A stretch of DNA of 12,446 bases, from assembly GCA_015852425.1 (NCBI GenBank), contig JAAAIG010000674.1, forward strand, positions 9,038 through 21,483, written 5' to 3'. The notes under the pieces are model-generated. The model was not told where the DNA came from. It saw nothing but the letters and a program-made list of their open reading frames with translations, and did not search any database. Shown here piece after piece: positions 1 to 7,811 of the stretch. This stretch comes from Gryganskiella cystojenkinii. Its lineage: Eukaryota > Mortierellomycota > Mortierellomycetes > Mortierellales > Mortierellaceae. Each line of letters begins with the position of its first letter. Within the stretch, counting starts at the first letter, position 1. A program made the position numbers and the translations under genes.

Positions 1-36
1 TTTTTGAACAAAAAAAAAAAAAACAATGGTGGCTAG

Positions 37-1443
37 TGGCTGTCTGAGCACCCAGGACATTTCGTGGTCGGTATTCTGGGTGGACCTGGTATCGGGAAGT
101 CGACGTTACTCTCCTCGTTCTGCCCGCATTATGCATCCTCAGCGTTCGTAAAGCAAACTCCACAGATGGCCAGCGTATCAGGATCTCAGACACATGGGAT
201 CGATATGTATGTCACCCCGGAGAGGATGATCCTCCTGGATACAGAGCCGGTTTTTAGTCTCTCGAATCTCGAAAACGCGCTCCGGAATGAGCGAATTCCG
301 GACGGCGTACCTGTTGATCTGTGGCTGGACCAACAGGCGCTTACTCTGGCGACCTTCTTGTTGTCTGTCTGTAATGTGGTCCTGGTCATGATGGACGAGG
401 CATCAGTTGGCACAAGCTCTTCAAGGATGCTTAAGTTACTTCTGAAGGCTGAGGTTTTTATGCGAGCTCTTTCCACGTCAGGATTGGCGACCGAAGGTGC
501 AGGGCCACAGACGCAACTCGGTGCCCACTTGGACTCTACCTCTCGTGACGTTTTGGGCGATGGATGCAGTGACATTAGTAAGAGATCGAGGATACCCTTC
601 ACATGAGCTTGCGTTATGAGTTCCTAAAAAGAGAAGCTGACTAAAGTCTTTGAATCTGTGCGTAATATTAGTTCTTATCTCGAATTCTGTCCCGATTTCA
701 AAGTTCAGCCAAAATTATTACCGACAGTACGCTGAAGAGATCGCTCAGCTCGCAAAGTTCTCAGCCCTGCAGATTTTTGGCTCTATCAATATGGCATCCA
801 TCTACAGTCGATTTGAGGATACATTTGCAGTGAATGATATCGCGGAGAAGACACCAGTATTAGGATCAAAATTGGATGAGCGGCTGTCCACAAAGGATCT
901 CAACTTTGTTATGTTACCTCTTGACTACGCGCTTTCAACGTCTGGCCGTCGTTCTGATTTGGAATCTGAGGTCAACGGAATGCCCGGTATCCCATCGCTC
1001 TCTCTGTCCAATGTATTTTCTTCACTCACAGTTTCAGTGGATGGTCTCAAAAGTCAGGGTTTTTCGTCTTCGGTGTTATCGAAGCAACAGCACGCAATGG
1101 ATCCCGTTACGAGTATGCTGGAAGATCAAGAGCGCTGGTCTGCTTGGGTGAGAAGCTTGAGGAACAAGATCTTGTCTCTATCGATGCGACCTCAAGGAGG
1201 ACCAGCTCTTGGACCCAGAAACAAACCCGGAATGGTCTCGGAGCGTGAGTGGTACGTTTTCTTTGGGACTGTGGTATCGGTAATTGTGATATGAACCGTG
1301 AGGATTCCAGAGTTTAAACAATTATGTTTCGTATTGATACAACCATTAGGCTTCGATATGCCACTAAAACTTGGGACAACATCCGGAAAGATGACTTTTT
1401 GAAGGAATCTATTCGGGCAGCCAAGCTTTCTCGCGAAGGGTGA
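37..1443 (+). CDS. SMG9: SMG9-like nonsense-mediated decay factor, 3' portion (three exons)
   Basis: SMG9 pairs with SMG8 and regulates the SMG1 kinase, which phosphorylates UPF1 during nonsense-mediated mRNA decay. Exons 37-577, 672-1251 and 1350-1443 join in phase into 404 residues plus a stop. Visible marks are a P-loop GGPGIGKST (residues 15-23), the conserved GID..VTPER..LLDTEP stretch, a buried FLLSVCNVVLVM strand, and a C-terminal EREWLRYATKTWDNIRK block. All match the order in animal SMG9. The first intron (578-671, GTAAGA to TTAG) restores the strand and helix after the linker: SDIILISN followed by NYYRQYAEEIAQL. The second intron is 1252-1349 and opens with GTACGT. The frame has a TAG at 34-36, which reads as the acceptor of an upstream intron, so the N-terminal exons are outside the window. 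Exon joins are inferred from phase and family fit. Confidence 0.85.
578..671 (+). other. SMG9 intron, 94 bases
   Basis: The donor is GTAAGA and the acceptor is TTAG, with a CTGAC branch-like site near 637-641. Using a different acceptor at 707-708 would break the frame. This acceptor gives a protein that lines up with animal SMG9 without gaps. Confidence 0.75.
1252..1349 (+). other. SMG9 intron, 98 bases
   Basis: The donor is GTACGT and the acceptor is TTAG. Splicing turns ..EREW into EREWLRYATKTWDN, the conserved C-terminal block. Read-through would end at a stop near 1292 and lose that block. Confidence 0.75.
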
Positions 1444-1752
1444 TCGGATCTCTGCTCTTGCGACTCATCTCTGCTAAAGATGACGTTGATACAATACTTT
1501 TTTTCACGACACTGCTCCGAGTTTACGGACTGAAAGACTCGCTCAGAGACAGGAATATCGGAGAACAGAATGGATCTTTTGACTCTTCTTCATCTCCCCA
1601 TCGTCCACTTGCTTCACACTCGCCTCATCAATGCCAGTCCGCTCCTGATTCGCGACAAAGACTGGTTTGTTTTATCTTGTAGTTACTTTCTGACGAACAA
1701 GTTTTTCATGGGGCTCGAGTCATCGCAGGCTAAGCTGGATACCGTACAACGC

Positions 1753-1758
1753 AATAAA
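1753..1758 (+). terminator. possible polyadenylation signal AATAAA for SMG9
   Basis: This is a canonical hexamer about 310 bases after the SMG9 stop codon. No cleavage site can be seen, so the assignment rests on the hexamer and position only. Confidence 0.35.
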
Positions 1759-2263
1759 CTGCACCTTTGTTTTTAAAAAGTGACGAAGGGATGCGTTGTC
1801 CGGAACTCGGAAGATACAGTAAGAAATGAAACGACAATGAGTGACGGTTGTGAATAGGAGATAACTCTGGTGTTCTTCATTTCGCTCTGCTGAACCACGA
1901 AAAGACCTTCAAAGGATACGCTTACACAAAGTGGATCTGAACTGGGTTATGTTGCGCGTTGCGTTGCTTATTGAACTCCGAGCGGAAGAAATTACGGCAA
2001 ATTGTTTAGAGGCGCTCCTAAGGCTGTATATATAGACGAAGGTGTCAAGGAAGATAAGCACCTGGCGTTGGACCTATCACGGATACATGTTCATGTTATG
2101 TATGGAAACATAAAGGAGAAGGGAAAAGGCTCCTTGCCTCTCCTCTTAACGACGGATACAGATTTCAACGGTAATAAGTCAAAGCGTCTTTGCAAATTTA
2201 AAAAACGAAATGCACTCCCTGCATGGATATTTTTTTTTTTTGGCGGGACGTTCAATTGTCAAA

Positions 2264-2400
2264 CATCCAAACTTCCAGACAATCAAACCCTGCAACCTAG
2301 TACAGATCCCTACCACTTCCAGTCATCCAAACTTCCAAACCTCCTCTCAAAAATCCAGACATCTAAACTTGTGAACTGAAAGAAAGATAACCAGACAATC
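2264..2400 (+). repeat. short degenerate direct repeats, catccaaacttcc type
   Basis: Related units begin at 2264 (catccaaacttccagac), 2324 (catccaaacttccaaac) and 2360 (catctaaacttgtgaac). The flank ccagacaatc occurs at 2275-2284 and again at 2391-2400. Spacing is irregular (60 and 36 bases), so this is not a CRISPR array. It looks like an old, decayed tandem duplication in noncoding DNA. Confidence 0.55.
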
Positions 2401-2436
2401 TGAAATCCAAATATCCCTCTTCCTTTCTTGTCTGCT

Positions 2437-2449
2437 TTTATTATTTATT
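2437..2449 (-). terminator. possible polyadenylation signals for the 2569-3807 gene
   Basis: Two AATAAA hexamers on the - strand (2444-2449 and 2437-2442) lie about 120-130 bases past the stop codon of the DUF4238 gene, a suitable distance for a fungal 3' end. Confidence 0.4.
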
Positions 2450-2568
2450 ATTTTTTACTCCTCCTATATGATGTCGAGGATGAACGAGGGTTAGATCCAG
2501 AGAGAAGAAATAAAAATAAAAGAAAGGAAAGAAAGGAAACGAATAAACTCGGTGGTCACCGCGCATGT

Positions 2569-3807
2569 TTAAATGCTATGAGTTCTGTTGAGGTCCGCGA
2601 ACAGTTTGCGTTTCAAAACCGAGTAATCATGACAATCATGAAACATCTCCGTCTTGACCTTGTCGTAGAACCGTAGGGTCTTGAGCATCGACACACTGGA
2701 TTTGTAGGTCAGATACTTGCGTCGCGAGTCCAGAAAGATTGAGTTGACCGTGTAGACGTCCTTTTTGGGAACAACGATCCTCTTGTATGTGAAAACATCG
2801 TTCTGGTCAAAATCTGACTCTTTATAGTCTTTTGGAGGCAGACCCTTGACATAAACCGTCTCTGGATTTGCATGGAGGGACTCACTGAACCAGGATTTCC
2901 GGAATGGCAAGGTTTTCATCATGTCAAACATATAATGTCGGTTCACCAGGACGATCGCGTACTTGGGCGAGACGACAAAGAAGTTGTGGAAATTAAATCC
3001 ACCGTGACCCTCGAACGCGCCAAAGCAACCCTCTGAAAGTATAAACTCGGATCCTTCCTCGGCCTCCCAAATGCAAACGTAATTGAAGACCATGAATCCA
3101 AAATCCATCAATTCAGAGACATGGATAGGTCCACTATAATTCGTAAAGACCTTCGAGGGATCCTCGGAGGAACCTGCTTGCAGATTCTTGTTGAATTCCT
3201 TCATGATCTCCTTGACAGGGGTCTCGATCAGGTACTGAAGGTTCTTGAACCAGACATCCTGGGTCCGCTCAATCTTGTTGTAGTCCATATGTTTCTTGAT
3301 GGAGAGATAGGTCATGAGATCAAAGCTTTTGTCAAAGTACTGGCCATGTCGGTTTTCGCTCCGATACATCATGACAAATAAGAACCGTTTCATGTCTGCG
3401 AGCTGAGCTCGGGTCATGGACAGCTCTTGCCCGTCGGTCCAGATCTTACGGATGAAATGAGCCGAGGTTGACTCCAACCCAGAAAGCAGCTTTTCAAATT
3501 TCATGCTGTCTTTGAGAGTGACATCCCTATACATGTTCTTGACCCCGTAGGAGAGTGAGACATCGTTCAGGATCGAGGTATGGTCTTGGGCGTGATAGAG
3601 ATTGATGTAGTGGTGACCGAGACGGCGTTGCTTCGCACGCCGGTTTTCGACCTTGAGACCGGTTCCTGCTTGAGAGAAATAGGTCGCGGCGATGTAGACG
3701 GTTTCAGAAGACTTGAGGTTGAAGTTCTCCGAGAATGTCTTCAAGATGAAGCGGGGGATGTAGTGGTGGAACTGAGTGATGGTTGGTGACTCACTAGTGA
3801 TTGTCAT
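2569..3807 (-). CDS. DUF4238-type protein, copy 1 (intact, 412 residues)
   Basis: The protein belongs to an uncharacterised family and I know of no established reaction. The N-terminus carries QFHHYIPRFILKTF (residues 12-25), the HHY.P.F.L..F signature of DUF4238. A second family-like region, EEGSEFILSE (around residues 245-255) followed by FHNFFVVSPKYAIVLV, matches the usual late 'F..SD.P ... F.LSP' part of that domain, with SE in place of SD. The C-terminal third (VVPKKDVYTVNSIFLD to NRTHSI) is shared with the two neighbouring copies. I chose the start at 3805-3807 because it gives the same short lead to the HHY motif as copy 3 and has a purine at -3. An in-frame ATG at 3964-3966 would add 53 Phe/Ser/Leu-rich residues but sits in a pyrimidine-rich leader. 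No signal peptide or membrane segment is present with the chosen start, so the protein is probably cytosolic or nuclear (inference). Confidence 0.85.
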   Translation of the reverse strand: MTITSESPTITQFHHYIPRFILKTFSENFNLKSSETVYIAATYFSQAGTGLKVENRRAKQRRLGHHYINLYHAQDHTSILNDVSLSYGVKNMYRDVTLKDSMKFEKLLSGLESTSAHFIRKIWTDGQELSMTRAQLADMKRFLFVMMYRSENRHGQYFDKSFDLMTYLSIKKHMDYNKIERTQDVWFKNLQYLIETPVKEIMKEFNKNLQAGSSEDPSKVFTNYSGPIHVSELMDFGFMVFNYVCIWEAEEGSEFILSEGCFGAFEGHGGFNFHNFFVVSPKYAIVLVNRHYMFDMMKTLPFRKSWFSESLHANPETVYVKGLPPKDYKESDFDQNDVFTYKRIVVPKKDVYTVNSIFLDSRRKYLTYKSSVSMLKTLRFYDKVKTEMFHDCHDYSVLKRKLFADLNRTHSI

Positions 3808-4084
3808 CCTTTCACTTGGTTGCGAGAAGGAGATATGTGGGCAGAGCAGGGTATAGTGGATGACCGGAGGATTTGAAGAAAAGAAAGAAAAGAGAAGAGA
3901 GAAAGAGAAAGTACAAGTGAAAGAGAGGGACAGAAAAGCAGTGCAAAGGATTGACACAAAAGGCAAAGCGAAGGGAGACCTGAGCAGAGGCGCTTGAGGC
4001 CTTTGGTCGTTGTCCAGGTTTCACTAAGTGCAAATGTGTATTTATTTGCCCGTCCATCAGTATCAATTTGATGGGTGACTTACT

Positions 4085-4099
4085 CAATGTTGCACAGTG
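4085..4099 (-). promoter_or_regulatory. upstream conserved block (copy 1 promoter candidate)
   Basis: On the gene strand this reads CACTGTGCAACATTG, two differences from CATTGTGCGACATTG at 5943-5957 upstream of the pseudogene. It lies about 280 bases ahead of the copy 1 start. It may be a binding site or simply inherited sequence from the duplication. Confidence 0.35.
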
Positions 4100-4265
4100 A
4101 TTAATTAGCAGCACATAGGAAAAGTGGACAAAAACCACTTTGAAGCTGTGAAGTCAAAGGCTTTGAGCCCATCCATGTACAGCAGAAAAGGTTCAGAATG
4201 TACCGCCCATTCAGAAGGAAAGGAGAACAACGACCATCTCGAAATGATTTACAAAAAAAAGAAAG

Positions 4266-4281
4266 CGAGAGAGAGAGAGAG
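4266..4281. repeat. GA dinucleotide repeat
   Basis: A short (GA)n tract lies in noncoding DNA between copy 1 and the pseudogene. It is a simple sequence repeat with no further structure seen. Confidence 0.8.
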
Positions 4282-4447
4282 TGTCGAAAAAACCTAAATT
4301 CTCGCCTGCGAGCGCTGGTTTCAAGGTGTCTGATGAGAAGAGAGTCGCGTATGTTCCACTGAACCCCGTTGACCAAAAATACGACACGAAGACGCTGCTC
4401 GCGTTGATGTTATTAGATTAAGGGGGAATAGGACTTTCTCGCTGTTT

Positions 4448-5802
4448 TTAGATGCTATGGGTCCTATTCAACTCCGCAAACAATTGCCGCTTGAGGATGG
4501 TGAAATCGCGATGATTGTCAAACTTTCCAGACTCGATCTTGATCTTGTTATAAAATCATAGGGACTTGTACATGGAGACGCTGCACTTGTAGGTCAAGTA
4601 CTTTTGGCCGTGATCCAGATGGATGCTGTTGACAAAATACACATCCTTCTTGGGAACGACAATACGCTTGTACTTGAAAACATCGTCTGGATCGAAGTCG
4701 CCCATGGTGATATCGCTTGTACGACCTTTCTTATAAATCGTGTCAGGCATAGCCCGCAGTTTACTCCCAAACCAAGACGAGGTGCCCTTAGGCCGCATGT
4801 CCCAAATAAACTCACGGTTCACCAGGACAATCATGGTTTTGGGCGAGACCAGGAAAAAGTGATGAAACTTTATGCCTTGGTCGCCCTCGCACATACCAAA
4901 GCCCTCGTTAAGGATAAACTCGGATCCTTCCTCGACCTCCCAGATACGGAGGGTGTTTTGAAACAAGCACGCCCTCAACTCCAACAGATGAATCGATGCC
5001 CTTCCGTGGCTCTGAACGCAAAAGGGTCCTCGTTCGGGGGAGTGAGAGTGTTTACATACTCTTTCATAATGTCTTTGACAGGGGTGCCAAGGAGATATTT
5101 CAGATTCTTGAACCAGACCTCCTGCATGTGCTCAATACTGTTGTGGACATATGCTTCATGACGAAGAGATAGGTAGTGCGGTCGAATATTCGATCATAGT
5201 ACTGATTACACGGTTCAAAGTACGGTAGGACATGATATTGATGAACTTTTTCATCTCTGATAGTTGGTCCCGAGTCAAAGACAGATCCTTGTCCCTGGTC
5301 CAGATCTTGCGGATGAACCAGGCTGCAGTACATTCCAAGAGGGCAAGGAGCCTTTCGAACCTCATGCTGTCGTCAAGGGTGATGTCGCGGTACATGTCCT
5401 GACTACCATGGGACCGTGCGACGTCGCCCAAGGTCGTGGTGTAGTCCTCGACGCGGTGGATGTTGATATGGTAGATGACGTCTTTGGGCGATGGCCTCGT
5501 TTCGACTTGAAAACCTTGTCCTTCTTTGTTGTTATCAACACCACCACCTCGTCCTCCTCTGCGGTTCCCTCCCTTGCCTTTCCCCTTCCTCTTAGAACCT
5601 TGACCTTACCACCACTGAGTCTTTCTGGGAGAGTCCTGGTGGTCTCGGAGATGCTCGAAGTATCCTTTCTGATGTACACGGTCTTCGTGGAACTCAAAGA
5701 AAAGTTGTCCGCAAACGTTTTCAAGATGAACCTTGGGATATAGTGATGAAACTGACTTTTGGTCGGCTGCTTGGATATGGGGGGAGACTGAGATGTCAAC
5801 AT
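4448..5802 (-). pseudogene. DUF4238-type gene, copy 2, broken by four frameshifts and one stop
   Basis: Homology to both neighbours runs the whole length, from QFHHYIPRFILKTF near the start (ATG at 5800-5802) to ELNRTHSI and TAA at 4448-4450, but no single frame carries it. Breaks, in gene order: (1) near 5603-5606, a lost base in the glycine/lysine-rich segment; (2) near 5207-5211, after YRTLN; (3) near 5145-5148, after MKHM; (4) near 4992-4996, before IHLLEL, where about two codons are also missing; (5) an in-frame TGA at 4556-4558 after VSMYKSL, where copy 1 has Arg, with some 36 related codons still readable after it. Homology resumes within a few bases at each break, so these are not introns. 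Copies 1 and 3 beside it are clean, which argues against poor sequence quality. It shares NFSLSS, ITLDDSM and the insert with copy 3, so the two are likely the closer pair. Confidence 0.9.
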
Positions 5803-6120
5803 CGATGCATATTTTGCCGGGTCTAGGGGAAGAGTAAAATGGAAGCGGTGCAAAAGAAAGAAAAATAAAAAACACGTGCACTGAGGTGGCAAAAGTAAAT
5901 TAATGGATGTCTTGGTGCAAAATTATGCATCTTTTTTCTAGTCAATGTCGCACAATGTGCCGAATGTTGATCAAAAAAAACTTGACTGAGAGGTTCAAAA
6001 AAAACCACCTCGGAGCGCCAAATGGCACAGCAATCGATAGAAGCCAAGCCCAAGAGAAATACTTTATAGATCTGCCTAGTAAATTCGTACACAAAGAAAA
6101 CAACCCCCTGACAACGGTTA
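5803..6120. other. intergenic region between the pseudogene and copy 3
   Basis: This holds the former promoter and leader of copy 2 and the 3' flank of copy 3. Blocks related to the copy 1 upstream region lie at 5844-5854 (agcggtgcaaa) and 5943-5957. An in-frame ATG at 5890-5892 would add 30 residues to copy 2, rich in Phe and Leu, parallel to the extension seen in copy 1. No other gene is seen. Confidence 0.5.
5943..5957 (-). promoter_or_regulatory. upstream conserved block (pseudogene copy)
   Basis: CATTGTGCGACATTG on the gene strand, about 140 bases ahead of the copy 2 start. It contains CATTG twice as a direct repeat. A close relative lies ahead of copy 1, and blocks occur in the same order in both upstream regions. 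Confidence 0.35.
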
Positions 6121-7449
6121 TCAGGTACTATGTGTCCTGTTCAACTCTGACCAAAGCTTACGCTTTAAGACAGAGTAGTCATGCCGATACAGAAACTTCT
6201 CCGCCTTTTCCTTGTCATAAAACAGCAGGGACCTGAACATTGAGACATTTGACTTGTAGGTCAAATATTTGTTACGGCAATCCAGAAAGATGCTGTTCAC
6301 CAAATAGACATCCTTCTTGGGAACGACGATTCGCTTGTACTTGAATATGTCGTTCGGATCAAAATCTTCTATGGTGATCGTTGTTGCGGGTCCCTTCTTG
6401 TAGACAGTCTCCGGGTTCGCATGGAGATTTTCACTAAACCATGATTTCCGGAGTGGCAACTCGTTCATGGTCCCCAGCATATAATGTCGATTCACAAGGA
6501 CGATCGCATACCGGGGCGAGACCACAAAAAAATTGTGGAAGTTGACGCCGCCTTGACCTTCGAACACACCGAAACAACACTCGGACAATATAAACTCAGA
6601 CCCTTCCTCAGCCTCCCAGATACAGACATATTGCATGATCATGAGTGCAAAGTCGATTAGTTCTGCGACATGAATAGGTCCTTGATATTGGGCAAAGATC
6701 TTGAAGGGATTCCCTTCGGGATCAGCCTCTTGCGACCTCATATATTCCTGGACGATATCATCTCCGGGGGTATCGATCAAGTACTGGAGGTTCTTGAACC
6801 AGACATCCTGGACCCGCTCGATTTTGTTGTGGTCTGTATGTTTCTTGACGGAGAGATAGGTCATGAGGTCGAATTTTTGCTCCATGTACTGATATCGACG
6901 GCTCTCGTTCCGGTACAGCATCACGATCAGGAACTTTTTCAGGTCGACCAACTGAGTCCGGGTCAATGCTAGAGCCTCTCCGTTCCATATCTGACGGATA
7001 AACCTGGCCGAGGTCGATTCCATGACGGAGAGGAGCTTTTCGAACTTCATGCTGTCGTCCAGAGTGATGTCCCGGTACATATCCGGTAGACCATAGCATC
7101 GTGCGATATCGTTCAGGGTCGTGGTGTGAACCTCGAATCGGTATACATTGATGTAATAGTTGGGCTGCTTGGAAGGTGACCTCGTCTCGACTTGATGGCC
7201 TTGCCCTTGTTCACCAGTCCCTCCTCTGGTTCCCTTTCCCCCCCGGTTTCCTCCCTTGCCTTTATTTTTTTTGGAACCTCGACCTTTGCCACCATTGTTC
7301 CTTTCCGAGAGATTTGCTATAGGGGTCTCAAACGCGATTAGGGCATCTTTCGCAATGTACACAGTCTGAGAAGAAGAAAGCGAGAAATTGTCCGCAAACG
7401 TCTTCAAAATAAAGCGTGGGATATAGTGATGGAACTGGGTTCTGGTCAT
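6121..7449 (-). CDS. DUF4238-type protein, copy 3 (intact, 442 residues)
   Basis: Function unknown. QFHHYIPRFILKTF sits at residues 5-18, only four residues after the initiator. Residues 51-86 form a glycine/lysine/arginine-rich stretch (it opens NNGGKGRGSKKNKGKGG) that copy 1 lacks. The remainder follows copy 1 closely: DITLDDSMKFEKLL, FDLMTYLSVKKH, QDVWFKNLQYLIDTP, EEGSEFILSE (around residues 278-290), FHNFFVVSP and VVPKKDVYLVNSIFLD. The start is firm: an in-frame TAA lies ten codons upstream (7480-7482) and the ATG has A at -3. There is no signal peptide or membrane helix. The basic flexible insert could contact nucleic acid or be a simple linker (inference). It is a single exon, on the same strand as its two relatives and the F-box gene. 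Confidence 0.88.
   Translation of the reverse strand: MTRTQFHHYIPRFILKTFADNFSLSSSQTVYIAKDALIAFETPIANLSERNNGGKGRGSKKNKGKGGNRGGKGTRGGTGEQGQGHQVETRSPSKQPNYYINVYRFEVHTTTLNDIARCYGLPDMYRDITLDDSMKFEKLLSVMESTSARFIRQIWNGEALALTRTQLVDLKKFLIVMLYRNESRRYQYMEQKFDLMTYLSVKKHTDHNKIERVQDVWFKNLQYLIDTPGDDIVQEYMRSQEADPEGNPFKIFAQYQGPIHVAELIDFALMIMQYVCIWEAEEGSEFILSECCFGVFEGQGGVNFHNFFVVSPRYAIVLVNRHYMLGTMNELPLRKSWFSENLHANPETVYKKGPATTITIEDFDPNDIFKYKRIVVPKKDVYLVNSIFLDCRNKYLTYKSNVSMFRSLLFYDKEKAEKFLYRHDYSVLKRKLWSELNRTHST
7192..7299 (-). other. Gly/Lys/Arg-rich insert in copy 3
   Basis: Residues 51-86 of copy 3 are low-complexity with G, K and R dominating. The same position in the pseudogene holds a comparable tract, partly out of frame, that once encoded SKRKGKGKGGNRRGGRGGG. 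Copy 1 passes directly from the N-terminal motif to the ..YYINVY/HHYINLY region without it. Confidence 0.8.
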
Positions 7450-7811
7450 GTTCCTGTCAAGGTGTGGGGACAGAGAGTGTTAGGTTATAGGGACACGGTG
7501 AAGAGAGCGATTTGTTGGAGATGTCAAGTTGATATTTGACGACAGGAAGGAGAGAAGGGGAGAGATAATATCGAAAAACTGGAAACGAGGAGAAAGGTGA
7601 ACGAAGCGGAATATGCAAAATGAATCATGCAAACAAACAGGAGAGAAAAAGAAATAAGAGGTACTCAGGAACCACTTGCTGTGGCAACCATATATTTGTG
7701 GAACCAGAAGCCTTCCTTTTTTGTTTGCCTTCACTTTCTTTGCCAATTCATGCAAACGAAAAAGGAAGCAATGCTCTATTTAATATTTTTTACAATCTTC
7801 AACGACCACGA
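7450..7811. other. intergenic region: copy 3 promoter and leader, F-box gene 3' flank
   Basis: On the - strand, pyrimidine-rich sequence (complement of 7541-7600) precedes the copy 3 start, a typical fungal leader. TTTGCA hexamers on that strand occur at 7614-7619, 7628-7633 and 7751-7756. The same hexamer occurs twice upstream of each of the other two copies. No gene is seen. Confidence 0.45.

Larger units (their letters stand above)
1444..2568. other. 3' UTR of SMG9 and intergenic stretch without a recognisable gene
   Basis: The sequence after the SMG9 stop holds only short frames broken by stops. None carries a motif I recognise. An AATAAA at 1753-1758 could serve SMG9 polyadenylation. 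On the - strand, AATAAA sits at 2437-2442 and 2444-2449, about 120-130 bases after the stop of the DUF4238 gene, and could serve that gene. A TATATATA-like run lies near 2028-2035. A short cluster of degenerate repeats (2264-2400) and T-runs make up part of the rest. The stretch ending near 2033 that includes LNWVMLRVALLIELRAEE looks faintly protein-like but matches nothing I know. Confidence 0.5.
3808..4447. other. intergenic region upstream of copy 1: CT-rich leader, conserved blocks, GA repeat
   Basis: On the - strand, a pyrimidine-rich leader (complement of 3876-3912) lies just ahead of the copy 1 start, as is common in fungal mRNAs. Blocks similar to the upstream region of the pseudogene occur at 3937-3947 and 4085-4099. 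A GA microsatellite is at 4266-4281. Short frames here are Leu/Ser/Phe-rich and have no homology I can recognise. The rest includes the 3' flank of the pseudogene. Confidence 0.5.

Noticed and set aside
578..710. SMG9 region read first as a frameshifted pseudogene
   Set aside because: A GTAAGA donor at 578 and a TTAG acceptor ending at 671 join the frames in phase and give a gap-free fit to the family.
2264..2400. CRISPR-like or satellite array
   Set aside because: Only three loosely similar units with irregular spacing, in a eukaryotic intergenic region.
4604..5161. 185-codon open frame on the + strand
   Set aside because: It is antisense to the DUF4238 pseudogene, whose - strand homology explains the codon pattern. 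No motif was seen in the + strand product.
4556..5606. Introns as an explanation for the copy 2 frame changes
   Set aside because: Homology to copies 1 and 3 continues on both sides within a few bases of each break, leaving no room for an intron. The paralogues are intronless.
5264..5743. 159-codon open frame on the + strand
   Set aside because: Antisense shadow of the pseudogene's N-terminal half. Its threonine/serine/leucine-rich part is the reverse reading of the glycine/lysine-rich tract.
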